A DNA stretch of 64,000 nt from Streptomyces sp. NBC_00239 (GCF_036194065.1 NZ_CP108095.1:1054001-1118000); one strand, 5' to 3'. Positions 40,131-49,364 are shown, counted from the stretch's first letter. Notes: a model not told the origin generated them from the sequence alone. Numbers and translations are program-made.

Positions 40131-42299
40131 TCACGGCCGGTGGACGCGGGCCAGGAGCAGCACCGTGTCGTCGGTAGGGGCGTCCGGCAGCAGGCGGGCC
40201 AGGATCCGGTCGGCGGCCTCGTCCAGCGAGCCGGGGCGGCCGGGCTCCTCGGCGAGCGCCCGGCGCAGCGCGGCCAGACCCGCTTCGAGGTCCCGGCCCC
40301 GGACCTCGATGAGGCCGTCGGTGTAGAGGGCGAGTACGGCGCCGTCGGGGAGTGCGGTCTCCGCCGAGCGGAAGGGCACGCCGCCCACCCCCAGGGGAAC
40401 CCCCAGTACCTCGCCCAGGGTGTCGACGGATCCGTCCGCGTACCGCAGCAGTGGCGGCGGGTGGCCCGCGTTGCCGAGGCGGGCGCGGCCGGTGCGCGGG
40501 TCGTAGACGAGGTACGCGCAGGTCGCCAGTTCGATGCCCGCTTCCTGGGCGCACCAGTCGAGCTCGGCGAGCAGTTCCTCGGGGGCCGTGGTGTGCCGGG
40601 CGAGGGTCTTTGCGGTGATGCGGAGCCGGCCCATGGCGGCTGCCGCGGGGACGCCGTGGCCCATGACGTCGCCGACGACGAGGGCGATCCGGTCGTGGGG
40701 CAGGGCGATCACGTCGTACCAGTCGCCGCCGACCTCGGTGAGCCGGCTGCCGGGCAGGTAGCGGTGGGCGATCTCCAGGTGGGGGCTGGTCGCGGGGGCG
40801 CTGGGCAGCAGGGCCCGCTGGAGGGTGAGGGCGATGTCCTGGACGTGGCTGTAGAGGCGGGCGTTGTCCAGGCACAGGGCGGCGCGCGAGGCGAGTTCAC
40901 CGGCGAGGCGGAGGTCGGGCTCGGCGAAGGCGGGGCGGGCGGCGGAGCGGCCGAACATGGTGATGCCCTGGACCCGGCCGCGGGCCACCAGCGGGGCGAT
41001 GAGGATGCAGGCCAGTCCGCTGTCGAGGAGCAGTTGGGCGCGCTCCTGGTGCACGACGGTACGGGTGACGAAGTCGCGGTCGACGGGGAAGCACAGCGGG
41101 CGGCCGGTGCGGAGCATCTCGTGGATGCTGGAGCCCGGCGGGTACGTCACCGGGCCCTGTAGGCCGCTGACCAGCTCGGGGGCGGGCGGGGGGAGCGTGG
41201 TTCCGGCCGCGATGCGCCGGGTGACGACGGGCAGCTGCGGGTCGAAGTCCGCCGATTCGTCCGCCCACTGGACGAGTTCCACGACGGCGCCGTCACAGAA
41301 GTCCGGCACCACCGCGTCGACCAGTTCGCGGGCGGTGACGTTCACGTCGAGGGAGGTGCCGATGCGGCCGGCCGCCTGGTCCAGGAGTTCCAGGCGGCGG
41401 CGGGCCGCGGTGGCCTCCAGGATGGCCTGCTCGCGGTCGGTCACGTCGAGCAGCAGGCCGCCGGCGCCGCGCCGAGTGTCGCCGGCTCCGCTGAGCGGGA
41501 AGAAGCTGACGGAACGCACCTGGTCGCGGTCGGGGTGGCCGGGCGTGCGCAGGCCGACCAGGGTGCCGACCACGGGCGGGCCGCCTTCGATGACGCCGCG
41601 CAGCATGCGCAGGTACTCGCCTTCGTCGCGGGTCAGCATGATCTCGTCCATCCGGCGGCCGATGTGGTCCGCCAGGGGGATGCCGTCCATGTCGGCGAGG
41701 GCCTGGTTGAGGTGGACGTACCGGAGCTCCTCGTCGATCATCACCAGGCCGATCGGGCAGGTTTCGAAGAGGGAGTCGAGGAAGACGAGGTTCGTCTTGA
41801 CGCGGTCGAGCTCGTCGCCGCGGCTGGCGAGGCCCATCACCACGGAGCGGCCGGTGTCGGGGGGCGGGCCGGTCGGGGGGCCGGCCGGGGCGCTCGGGGC
41901 GGTCCCGCCCGTGGGGACGGCCGGGGCGGGCGGAGCGGTCGGAGCGGTCCCGCCCGTCGGGTCGGCCGGGCCGCTCACCGGGAAGACCCGGAAGCCGCAG
42001 TCGAACACGGTGCCGTCGCGGTGCCGGCCGGGCATGCGTACCCGCCAGTAGCCGAGGGTTCGGGCCCGTTCCGCCAGCCGTACGGATGCCTCCGGCTCGG
42101 GGAAGAGCATGCCGGCGGGCCGCCCCAGCACGTCCTGCGCGGAGTGACCGAACAGTTCCTGGGCCCCCGGGCCCCAGAAACACAGCCGGCCGTCCCCGTC
42201 GATGCCGAAGACGGCGACGGCGACGTGCCCCAGCAGGGAACCCGGCTCGGACCATATCGGCCCGGCCGACGGCTCCTCCGCGTCTCGCCGCGATGCCAT
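40131..42299 (-). CDS. PAS-PAS-GAF-PP2C (SpoIIE-type) protein phosphatase
   Basis: A 722-residue protein. ATG 42299 is chosen because AAGGGG lies five bases upstream and the N-terminus fits (MASRRDAEEPSAGPIWSEPGSLLGHVAVAVFG). The first PAS is at about residues 20-115 (CFWGPGAQELFGHSAQDVLGRPA). A Pro/Ala/Gly repeat linker at about 117-155 contains near-identical GGTAPxAPxxPA units. Then come a second PAS (FETCPIGLVMIDEELRYVHLNQALADMDGIPLADHIGRRM), a GAF domain (IGTSLDVNVTARELVDAVVPDFCDGAVVEL...SRAALCLDNARLY) and a PPM phosphatase (GGDWYDVIALPHDRIALVVGDVMGHGVPAAAAMGRLRI). It is the fourth member of this family in the window and probably acts on a STAS protein elsewhere. Confidence 0.95.
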   Translation of the reverse strand: MASRRDAEEPSAGPIWSEPGSLLGHVAVAVFGIDGDGRLCFWGPGAQELFGHSAQDVLGRPAGMLFPEPEASVRLAERARTLGYWRVRMPGRHRDGTVFDCGFRVFPVSGPADPTGGTAPTAPPAPAVPTGGTAPSAPAGPPTGPPPDTGRSVVMGLASRGDELDRVKTNLVFLDSLFETCPIGLVMIDEELRYVHLNQALADMDGIPLADHIGRRMDEIMLTRDEGEYLRMLRGVIEGGPPVVGTLVGLRTPGHPDRDQVRSVSFFPLSGAGDTRRGAGGLLLDVTDREQAILEATAARRRLELLDQAAGRIGTSLDVNVTARELVDAVVPDFCDGAVVELVQWADESADFDPQLPVVTRRIAAGTTLPPPAPELVSGLQGPVTYPPGSSIHEMLRTGRPLCFPVDRDFVTRTVVHQERAQLLLDSGLACILIAPLVARGRVQGITMFGRSAARPAFAEPDLRLAGELASRAALCLDNARLYSHVQDIALTLQRALLPSAPATSPHLEIAHRYLPGSRLTEVGGDWYDVIALPHDRIALVVGDVMGHGVPAAAAMGRLRITAKTLARHTTAPEELLAELDWCAQEAGIELATCAYLVYDPRTGRARLGNAGHPPPLLRYADGSVDTLGEVLGVPLGVGGVPFRSAETALPDGAVLALYTDGLIEVRGRDLEAGLAALRRALAEEPGRPGSLDEAADRILARLLPDAPTDDTVLLLARVHRP

Positions 42300-42516
42300 C
42301 GGGTCCCCTTCGCAGAGGTCACACGGCTGCTCCCTCACATTCTGCGCGGCACAGGCCCCACCGTGCGAGCCGGTCGGTTCCGGCCTCGGAAAGTCCGGAA
42401 CGGGGATGAACCACCGGCACCCGTTTTCACTCTGGCATCTCGGCATGTGCCGAAGGCCAATCACCCACGAGGTACGGACCTTTGGCGTTCAACGGACATA
42501 TTGGAGACCACCCCCC

Positions 42517-43407
42517 ATGAGCACGAACCCGTCCGGCCGTCGCGCCGGCCGACTCGCATCCATAGGCCTGGCGGCGGGCGCCGCCCTGGCGCTCGTCGCC
42601 TCGGCGGCCACCTCGGCCGTGGCGCAGGGCGCCTCCGACCCGGAGCCGAAGAAGCCGGGCGCCCTCATCATCGGCGGCGTCGAGCTGCCCGACAACGCGT
42701 ACCCGTGGATGGCCGCGATCCTGAGCAAGGGCTCGGGCAGCCCCGTGCAGCGGCAGTTCTGCGGCGGCAGCCTCATCAGCAGGAACGTCATCCTCACCGC
42801 CGCGCACTGCATGACGGGCGAGAAGGCCAAGGGCCTCGAAGTCACCGTCGGCAGGACCCTGCTGAGCAAGAAGAACCAGGGCCAGCTCCGCTCGGTCCGC
42901 AGCATCACCATTCACCCCCGCTACGCGAAGGGCGAGGAGGCGTACGACCTGGCCGTCCTGGAACTGGCCAAGCCGGTCACCGACATCGCCCCCGTCAAGC
43001 TGCCGACGCTCGGCACCGACGCCCTGCTCCGGCCCGGCCACAAGGCCACGGTCATCGGCTGGGGCAACACGAACACCGAGGTGACCAACTACCCGGACCG
43101 GCTGCGCGGGGTGCAGGTCCCGCTGGTGTCGCACGCCGAGTGCAAGGCGACGAACCGCGAGTACGACAAGTCCGTCAACATCTGCGCGGGTGTCGAGGGC
43201 AAGGACTCCTGCCAGGGCGACAGCGGCGGCCCGCTCTTCCGGAAGGTCGCCGGCCGCACGTACCAGATCGGCATCGTCTCCTACGGTGAAGGCTGCGCGG
43301 AGCAGGGCGCCCCGGGCGTCTACGCCTCCACCAGCTCCGCGAAGCTGTGGCGCACCTTCGGCGAGTCCTCCGAGGGCCGTCGCATGCTGAACCTGCTGGG
43401 TCGCTGA
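42517..43407 (+). CDS. Secreted trypsin-like serine protease (S1A)
   Basis: A 296-residue protein from ATG 42517. The signal peptide is RRAGRLASIGLAAGAALALVASAATSAVA and a short propeptide ends before IIGGVELPDNAYPWMAAI, the activation site of the family. The triad is in LTAAHC (His), YDLAVLEL (Asp) and CQGDSGGPL (Ser). The Asp in KDSCQGDSGG six residues before Ser indicates trypsin-like Arg/Lys specificity. Three cysteine pairs typical of chymotrypsin folds are present. It probably acts in nutrient scavenging or maturation of other exported proteins. A strong hairpin follows. Confidence 0.96.
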   Translation: MSTNPSGRRAGRLASIGLAAGAALALVASAATSAVAQGASDPEPKKPGALIIGGVELPDNAYPWMAAILSKGSGSPVQRQFCGGSLISRNVILTAAHCMTGEKAKGLEVTVGRTLLSKKNQGQLRSVRSITIHPRYAKGEEAYDLAVLELAKPVTDIAPVKLPTLGTDALLRPGHKATVIGWGNTNTEVTNYPDRLRGVQVPLVSHAECKATNREYDKSVNICAGVEGKDSCQGDSGGPLFRKVAGRTYQIGIVSYGEGCAEQGAPGVYASTSSAKLWRTFGESSEGRRMLNLLGR

Positions 43408-43418
43408 CCCGGTGCTGA

Positions 43419-43463
43419 GCCGTGCCGTGCCGCATGCCCGTCGGGTGTGCGGCACGGCACGGC
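43419..43463. terminator. Strong hairpin between the convergent protease and GH8 genes
   Basis: A perfect 16-bp stem GCCGTGCCGTGCCGCA with TGCGGCACGGCACGGC; the 13-nt loop can itself pair CCCG with CGGG. It lies between convergent ends at 43407 and 43560. Confidence 0.8.
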
Positions 43464-43559
43464 ACCTCACAGCCGGACTCCTCGGCCGCCCCGGCCCACC
43501 CCTGTCACGTGCCACCGCCCCCGACGGCGGCACACGGCTGCCGGCCCGGCGGCGGTGGT

Positions 43560-44849
43560 TCAGGGCGTCCAGTGGTTGTGGGTGACGACGAGCATCGACT
43601 GGAGCTGCACGCTGGTCGCGTAGTAGTCGGTGCGGCCGGGGCTGGTGGCGAGCATCTTCTTCCACAGCGCGTCCAGCCACGCCTGACTGCCCGGGTCGGT
43701 CATGGCGGCGACTGCGAACGGGGCGAAGAACGCGGGCTCGTCGGCGCCGCCGTACCCGGTCCCGCCGAGCGTGTAGCCGGCGCGCACCTTGCCGGGGTTC
43801 CCGCCGGTCTCGGCCTTGACCCAGGCGTTCATCCTGCGGGCCGCCGCCCGGGACTTGGCGTCCCCGTTGATCACGGCGTCGGATCCGATGCGCCAGGGGT
43901 CGCGGCAGGCGTTCCAGTGGTACGCGCCGTCGTGCGGGTCCTCCAGGACCTTGCCCTTGGCGGGCCGGGGCGAGGTCGTGGTGTTCACGACGAAGTCGGG
44001 GAGCAGCCCGGTGCGCGGCGCGTAGCCGGACTGCAGGCGGGCGATGGCGGTGTGGGTGTTCTTGAGGACGGCGTCCCAGGCGGGGTCGCCGGTGGCCTTG
44101 CGGAACGCCTTGAAGTGGCCGGGCATCCAGTCGGACGTACGGGACATCCGGTCGTAGCGCCCGGAGGACCAGTCGCCGAGCTTGGTCAGCCTGGTGGCGC
44201 CGTGCACTTCGCTCGCCTTGACGGCGTTGATGCGCTTCTTCGCGAGCGCCCGGTAGTCGCGGGCCCCGGAGCTGCCCCACTGCCGGTGGGCGAGGAGCAG
44301 GCCGTACGCGATGTCGAGGTCGCCGTCGGTCGCGGAGTCGGAGCCGTTGACGCTCTTGCAGTTCTCGTCCTGCTCGGCGGCGTGCAGCGCGGAGTTGCCG
44401 GCCGAGGGGTGGGCGAGGACGTACGCGAGGATCCCGTCGAAGATCTTCTTCGCGTCGGGGTCCGCGCCCGCCATCAGCGCCGTGACGACCAGGCCGTAGC
44501 CCTGGGCTTCCGCGACGTAGGGGTGGTCGGCGTCCGGGGCGTACACCTCGTACCAGCCGTGCCCGCAGTTCTGCTTGACGAAGTTCGCCTTCCACTTCTT
44601 GTAGAAGGCGAGGACCGAACGGTCGAGCGCGGCTCGGTTGCCGGTCGGCCGGAGCGTGCCCGGAGCGTACGAGAAGGTGTGACTGCCGAAGGGCCGCGCG
44701 GGCGCGGCGGCGGCCGCGGCGGAGCCGGCTCCGGACCCGGCTCCGGACCCGGCTCCGACTCCGTGGCCGACGCCTTGGCCGAGGCCGTACCAGCCCCCGG
44801 CTCCGAGGAGCGCGGCGGCGGACAGCAGGGCTATGTGCTTGCGTGGCAT
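43560..44849 (-). CDS. Secreted glycoside hydrolase family 8 enzyme (chitosanase/endoglucanase type)
   Basis: A 429-residue protein from ATG 44849 with GGAGA upstream. A signal peptide (HIALLSAAALLGAGGWYG) and a Gly/Ser/Ala linker precede the GH8 domain. The likely general acid is Glu114 in YVAEAQGYGL and the conserved acidic motif is DSATDGDLDIAYGLLLA (Asp175, Asp177). Further GH8-like blocks are SSGRYDRMSRTSDWMPGHFKAF and YHWNACRDPWRIGSDAV. GH8 enzymes hydrolyse chitosan, cellulose, lichenan or xylan; which one cannot be told here. It is the last gene of a possible four-gene minus-strand run (metallophosphatase, MFS, propeller protein, GH8). Confidence 0.9.
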   Translation of the reverse strand: MPRKHIALLSAAALLGAGGWYGLGQGVGHGVGAGSGAGSGAGSAAAAAAPARPFGSHTFSYAPGTLRPTGNRAALDRSVLAFYKKWKANFVKQNCGHGWYEVYAPDADHPYVAEAQGYGLVVTALMAGADPDAKKIFDGILAYVLAHPSAGNSALHAAEQDENCKSVNGSDSATDGDLDIAYGLLLAHRQWGSSGARDYRALAKKRINAVKASEVHGATRLTKLGDWSSGRYDRMSRTSDWMPGHFKAFRKATGDPAWDAVLKNTHTAIARLQSGYAPRTGLLPDFVVNTTTSPRPAKGKVLEDPHDGAYHWNACRDPWRIGSDAVINGDAKSRAAARRMNAWVKAETGGNPGKVRAGYTLGGTGYGGADEPAFFAPFAVAAMTDPGSQAWLDALWKKMLATSPGRTDYYATSVQLQSMLVVTHNHWTP

Positions 44850-44961
44850 CTGGTCTCCGTGGGTGGTGCCGATGGTGCCGGGAGCCGGGCCGACTCCCCC
44901 GGATCCGGGGCCGATTGTTCCGTACCGGCACCGGCACCCGGCCCGGCGGACGGCGCCGCGG

Positions 44962-46047
44962 TCACCGGAGCGCCGCGGGGGACGAGCCGCCGGGGAGGGC
45001 GATGCGCGGGGAGCCGCCGCCGTCCGCGGGAACGGTCCAGACGTCGCTCTTCCGGCCGGCTGCGCCCGGCAGGGCGTAGGCGAGCGTACGGTCGTCGAGC
45101 CACGCCGCCTGGTCGTCGACGCTGCGGGTCTCGGCGAGCGGGGTCTCCCGCAGGGTCGACAGGTCCAGGACGTACAGCCGCCAGGGCGCGGCCGGGTCGT
45201 CGGACACCTTCTTCTTGAAGGCGAGCCGGGTGTCGTCCGGTGACAGAGAGGGGCATTCGACGTTCTGCCGCAGGGCGCGCGCCGACCAGTTCCGCATGTC
45301 GCCCTGGACGAGGTGGGTGCGGCCCTTGGTGGAGACGGTCGCGTAGAAGCGGTTGTCGTCGCGGGCGAAGGACACGCCCCAGTAGTTGACGTCGGGTGCG
45401 TGATAGCGGGCGCCGCCGAGGGTGAGCGGGATCTCCTCCATCGAGGTGATGAGGTAGCCGGTGCGCATGTCGAGGATGGCGGTCCGGGTGGAGAAGGCGG
45501 TGGTGGCGTACGAGTCGCCGGTGGCGAACACCGTCCAGGACAGCATCCGGCCGGAGGCGGAGACCCGGGCCCTGGTCGGGATGCCGGGGACGACGACCCT
45601 GCGCACCTCGCGCAACCGCCGGTCGAGGACGATCGCCTGGGTCTTGGGCAGCACCCCGGGCACGGCGCGCAGGCAGAGCGCGGTGCCGGCAGCGGCGTGG
45701 AAGCGGTCGCAGGACGGACCGCCGGCCTTGCCGGGGGCGGCTTGGCCGGTGCCGGGGGCGGGGGTGCCGGCTTTGCCGGGGTCGGGGGTGCCGGTGGTGC
45801 CCGTGCCGGTCTGCGCGGGGAGGTTCCGGCGGGCGACGCGTCCCGTGGCGGCGTCGCGGAAGTACAGGGCGGGGCGGTCGAGGGTGAACGAGGCGTCGGC
45901 GACGGCCTGTCGACCGGTCGACCGGTGGCCCGCGTGCAGGGCGTACCCGGTGGCTCCGCCCAGCAGCAGCAGTACCGCGGCCACGACGACGGCGGTGCGG
46001 GCTCGGGGGCCGAGCGGGGTCGTGGTCTGGGGAAGCCTGGCACTCAT
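44962..46047 (-). CDS. Membrane-anchored TolB/WD40-like beta-propeller protein
   Basis: A 361-residue protein from ATG 46047. A single N-terminal membrane helix (AVVVAAVLLLLGGATGYALHAG, about 19-40) anchors an extracellular region. A Gly/Thr/Pro linker (about 78-108) carries a repeat of GTPDPGKAGTPAPGTGQAAPGKAGG. Then come blades of a beta-propeller (AIVLDRRLREVRRVVVPGIPTRARVSASGRMLSWTVF; CPSLSPDDTRLAFKKKVSD; QAAWLDDRTLAYALPG; SDVWTVPADGGGSPRIAL). The function is unknown; such proteins often scaffold or bind ligands at the surface. Its ATG overlaps the stop of the upstream MFS frame (ATGA), and the GH8 gene follows 112 bp later. Confidence 0.83.
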   Translation of the reverse strand: MSARLPQTTTPLGPRARTAVVVAAVLLLLGGATGYALHAGHRSTGRQAVADASFTLDRPALYFRDAATGRVARRNLPAQTGTGTTGTPDPGKAGTPAPGTGQAAPGKAGGPSCDRFHAAAGTALCLRAVPGVLPKTQAIVLDRRLREVRRVVVPGIPTRARVSASGRMLSWTVFATGDSYATTAFSTRTAILDMRTGYLITSMEEIPLTLGGARYHAPDVNYWGVSFARDDNRFYATVSTKGRTHLVQGDMRNWSARALRQNVECPSLSPDDTRLAFKKKVSDDPAAPWRLYVLDLSTLRETPLAETRSVDDQAAWLDDRTLAYALPGAAGRKSDVWTVPADGGGSPRIALPGGSSPAALR

Positions 46048-47840
46048 GCGGTCCGCCTTTCGTGTTTCGCGCTACCGAGCGGGCCCTGCCGACCCGCCCA
46101 CCCTCGCCACGCCCCGAGGCGCAACCCCCAGCCCCGCCGACGCCCTGGGCGCAACCCCCGGGCCTTGTCTGCGCTGCGTGCGGCAAATTCCAGCCTCGCC
46201 GGCGTTTGAGGCGCGGGGTTTGGGGCGGAGCCCCAAGACAACCCGGCTCCGCCGGGCACCGGGCTCTGCCCGGACCCGCTCCTCAAGCGCCGGAGGGGCT
46301 GAAGGGTGCGCGGGGTTGCCAGGCTCCGCACGGACCCGATCCTCAAACGCCGGAGGGGCTGAAGGGTGCGCGGGGTCGCCAGGCTCCGCACGGACCCGAT
46401 CCTCAAACGCCGGAGGGGCTGAAGGGTGCGCGGGGTCGCCCGGCTCCGCACGGACCCGATCCTCAAACGCCGGAGGGGCTGAACGACGCGCCACGCGTCA
46501 GCCGACGAGGCTGATTTCGCCCCGGCCGTCGGGGGGCCCGGCTCGGTGGGCGGGGTGGCCGAGGGGGGTTCGGGGGAAGGGCCGGGGGGTTGCTCCGGGC
46601 GGGGCAGGAGGGCGTGGGCCGCTGCCAGGGCGGCTATGAGGGCCGCGGCGGCGGCGCAGAGGGCGGGGGTGGGCCCCCACAGGGTCCACGCGGCACCGAA
46701 GCCCACCGCTGCGAGCATCCGCGCCACCGCCTGCGCACTCTGCAGCACCGCCAGCCCACCCGCCTTGCCCCCGTCCGGCAGCACCGGCCCGGCGAGGGCC
46801 ATGAGCACCCCGTCGGTGGTGGCGTAGAAGACGCCGAGCAGCGCGAGGACCGGTACGAGGAGCAGCAGTCCGGGGGTGTCGCCGCCGGTCGGGACGAGCA
46901 GGACGGCATACACGCCGAGCAGCGCCAGGTGCCCGTAGAGGAAGGGTTTCCGGCGGCCGGTCCGGTCCGCGATCCGGCCGGCCGGGACGGCGAGCAGCAG
47001 GTAGCCGGCCGCCGCGCCGAGCGGCAGCAGCGGGAACCAGCCGACGGGCAGGTCGAGTCGGCGCTGGAGGAGGAGGTAGACGAAGGCGTCGCCGATGGTG
47101 GCGGCGCCGAGCAGCGCGGCGGCGGCCGTGATGCGCCGGAAGGAGCGGTCGCGCAGCGCAGCGAAGGCCGTCCGGGTCCGGGGCGCCGGGGGCGCGGCGG
47201 GGGCCTGCGCGTGGTGTGCGGGCACGTAGAGGACGAGGAGCAGGACGCCCAGCAGGCCGGTGCAGAAGCTCGCGACGAACACCGCGTCGTACGCGCCGGC
47301 CGTCGCCCACAGCAGCGCGAACGCCGCGAGCGGGCCGAGCAGGGCGCCCGTGGTGTCCATGGCCCGGTGCACGCCGAAGGACCGGCCGAGGGCTTCGGGC
47401 GGGCTGCTCAGGGTGATCAGGGCGTCGCGCGGCGCGGTTCGGATGGCCTTGCCGACGCGGTCGGTGGCTAGGGCCGTCCCGATCCCGGCGGTGGCCCCGC
47501 CGGCGAGCAGCAGGCCGAGGCGGGAGCAGGCGGAGAGGGCGTAGCCGAGGCCGGCGACCCGTTTGTGCCGGCCGCCGCGGTCGGCGGCGTGCCCGCCGAG
47601 CAGCCGTACGAGCGCGGTGGCGCCGTTGAACAGGCCGTCCAGGAAGCCGAATTGGAGGGGCGATAGGCCCAGTCCGAGGACCAGGTAGAGGGGTAGCACC
47701 GCGGTGACCATCTCGGAGGAGATGTCGGTGACGAGGCTGACGGTGCCGAGTGCCAGAACGGCGGCGGGAATGCGCCGGCCCGCCCCGCCGGTGCGGGGGC
47801 GGGCCGGCGCGTCCCGGCGGCCTGTGGTCGCCAGGTACAT
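46044..47840 (-). CDS. MFS transporter with a C-terminal tail encoded by palindromic repeats
   Basis: A 598-residue frame from ATG 47840, which overlaps the phosphatase stop (TGATG). Residues about 20-420 are a 12-helix major facilitator (PAAVLALGTVSLVTDISSEMVTAVLPLYLVLGLG; loop GGHAADRGGRHKR; DRVGKAIRTAPRDALITL; second half VPAGRIADRTGRRKPFL). It is related to drug or small-molecule exporters. From about residue 447 to the end the chain is written by the repeat array at 46190-46500 and its flank: four copies of a 20-residue Arg/Leu-rich unit (LQPLRRLRIGSVRSLATPRT). The stop overlaps the start of the next gene. The tail is either a real coupled extension or a lost stop; the transporter itself is not in doubt. 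Confidence 0.85.
   Translation of the reverse strand: MYLATTGRRDAPARPRTGGAGRRIPAAVLALGTVSLVTDISSEMVTAVLPLYLVLGLGLSPLQFGFLDGLFNGATALVRLLGGHAADRGGRHKRVAGLGYALSACSRLGLLLAGGATAGIGTALATDRVGKAIRTAPRDALITLSSPPEALGRSFGVHRAMDTTGALLGPLAAFALLWATAGAYDAVFVASFCTGLLGVLLLVLYVPAHHAQAPAAPPAPRTRTAFAALRDRSFRRITAAAALLGAATIGDAFVYLLLQRRLDLPVGWFPLLPLGAAAGYLLLAVPAGRIADRTGRRKPFLYGHLALLGVYAVLLVPTGGDTPGLLLLVPVLALLGVFYATTDGVLMALAGPVLPDGGKAGGLAVLQSAQAVARMLAAVGFGAAWTLWGPTPALCAAAAALIAALAAAHALLPRPEQPPGPSPEPPSATPPTEPGPPTAGAKSASSADAWRVVQPLRRLRIGSVRSRATPRTLQPLRRLRIGSVRSLATPRTLQPLRRLRIGSVRSLATPRTLQPLRRLRSGSGQSPVPGGAGLSWGSAPNPAPQTPARLEFAARSADKARGLRPGRRRGWGLRLGAWRGWAGRQGPLGSAKHERRTA
46190..46500. repeat. Dispersed palindromic repeat, copy C, followed by a 60-bp tandem array
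   Basis: 46190-46284 holds the full element (CCAGCCTCGCCGGCGTTTGA, GGGGCGGAGCCCC, then inverted copies). 46261-46500 then has four units of exactly 60 bp that differ at only a few positions in the inner copies (unit starting AGGCTCCGCACGGACCCGAT). The array lies within the 3' part of the MFS reading frame, and because the unit length is a multiple of three it adds 20 residues per copy. Confidence 0.93.
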
Positions 47841-49186
47841 CAGTGACAGGTGCGCTTCGGGCTGGTGTCCTTGGCCTTGCCGTCGGTACCGAGGTAGCTC
47901 CAGCTGTAGCCGTTGTCGGTGAAGTCGAGCTTCAGGACGCCGTACTGGCCGCTGATCCGCTTCTCGCTGTTGGGCTGGACGTTCTCGATGGGGTACGGCT
48001 CGGCGCCGCCCATGCCGCCGACGATCTCGGTGATGCCGTCGGCGACGGCCTTGCCGTCCGCGTTCTGCGGGGCGAACCGCTCGTAGTGGTGGTCGTGCCC
48101 GCCGAGGACGAGGTCGGCCTTGGCCCCGTACAGGATCTTCCAGACCGGCTTGCTGACCGGGTCGTTGCCGTGGCCGCCGGAGGAGTAGAGCGGGTGGTGC
48201 CAGTAGGCGGCGATGCAGGACTTGGTGTTCTTGGCGAGGTCGGCCTTGAGCCAGTCGATCTGGGCGGTCTGGTCGAAGGAGTTGGAGTCGAGGGCGATGA
48301 AGTGCCAGCCGCCCTCGTCGAAGCTGTAGTAGCTCTTGCCCTGCGGGTAGGCGATCGCGCCGAAGTACGCCTTGTAGCCGGCGAGCGACCCGGCCGGGTC
48401 GTAGGTCTCGTGGTTGCCCGGCACCGGGCGCGTCTTGTCCTTGAACGCGCCCCAGCTCTTGTCGTAGTAGGCGCGGTAGTCGGAGAGGCGGGCGTCGTCG
48501 TACTGGTTGTCGCCCATCGTCAGGTAGAACTTCGGGTTGAGGCTCTGGGCGAGCGCGGCCGTCTTGGGGTGGGCGCAGCCGCTGTCGGAGGCGGTGCACT
48601 GTGCGGCGATGTCACCGGCGGCGACCACGCTGAACGCCCCGGTGGGGGGCGTCCCGCCGTCGAGGGTGCCGTACACCTCGGCCTCGAAGAGCGAGTATCC
48701 GTACGAGGTGCCGCGCGCGGTGCCGTAGACGCGCAGGTAGCGGCCCGTGCCGGTGAGCGCGGTCCAGTCGTCGGTGGCGCCGTTGCCCGCGGTCTCGGTG
48801 GCGAGCCGGGTCCAGGTGGTGCCGTCGGCGGACATCTCGATCCGGTACGCCTTGGCGTACGCGGCTTCCCAGGTCAGCTTGACCCGGCTGACGGTGGCGG
48901 TGGCTCCGAGGTCGACGCGGATCCACTGCGGGTCGATGCCCTCGGCGCTGGCCCAGCGGGTGGCCGGGTCGCCGTCGAAGGCGTTCTGCGGGCCGAAGGC
49001 GGACGTTTCGACGGAGGACGAGGTGGCGGTCTTGCCGCGCGAGATGAGCGGGTCGACGGCCGCGCCGGCCCGCTCCGCCTGGCTGAGCAACAGGCCGCAG
49101 ACGAGGACCAGTACGGCGGTCAGGACGAGTGGAAGGGTGCCGCGCCGCACGGGCGCGAAGGATGGCTTGGGGGGGTTCAGGCGCAT
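47840..49186 (-). CDS. Secreted calcineurin-like metallophosphatase with a discoidin (F5/8C) domain
   Basis: A 448-residue protein from ATG 49186 with AGGAG upstream. A signal peptide or anchor (PLVLTAVLVLVCGLLLSQAERAGA) precedes a discoidin/CBM32-type sugar-binding domain (about 50-170; SRGKTATSSSVETSAFGPQNAFDGDPATRWASAEG...QWIRVDLG). The phosphoesterase follows with the five metal motifs: AAGDIAAQC, MGDNQYDD, GNHETYD, WHHPLYSS and GGHDHHYERF. It probably removes phosphate from extracellular phosphoesters such as sugars or teichoic polymers. Its stop overlaps the MFS start (TGATG), so the two are translationally coupled, at the head of the run that leads to the GH8 gene. Confidence 0.94.
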   Translation of the reverse strand: MRLNPPKPSFAPVRRGTLPLVLTAVLVLVCGLLLSQAERAGAAVDPLISRGKTATSSSVETSAFGPQNAFDGDPATRWASAEGIDPQWIRVDLGATATVSRVKLTWEAAYAKAYRIEMSADGTTWTRLATETAGNGATDDWTALTGTGRYLRVYGTARGTSYGYSLFEAEVYGTLDGGTPPTGAFSVVAAGDIAAQCTASDSGCAHPKTAALAQSLNPKFYLTMGDNQYDDARLSDYRAYYDKSWGAFKDKTRPVPGNHETYDPAGSLAGYKAYFGAIAYPQGKSYYSFDEGGWHFIALDSNSFDQTAQIDWLKADLAKNTKSCIAAYWHHPLYSSGGHGNDPVSKPVWKILYGAKADLVLGGHDHHYERFAPQNADGKAVADGITEIVGGMGGAEPYPIENVQPNSEKRISGQYGVLKLDFTDNGYSWSYLGTDGKAKDTSPKRTCH

Positions 49187-49364
49187 GTCGCCGGACTCCT
49201 GGCCTTGGGGGATGACGAGAGCTGGTACCGGAACCTGGCGCCGCCCCCCGGTCGCGCACGGGCAGGGGGCGGCGCCACAGCGGCCGGGTCAGAGCTCTCA
49301 CTGAGCGCGTCATGCCCACAGGAGTCGGGCACCGCGCCAAGCCGCCGCGACGGATGCTAGCGAA

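Noticed and set aside
46261..46500. 60-bp tandem repeats as a CRISPR array
   Set aside because: Units are contiguous and nearly identical throughout, with no variable spacers or cas genes.
46062..46514. Repeat-encoded plus-strand frames at the palindromic array
   Set aside because: Pure translation of the 60-bp repeats, no start context or family.
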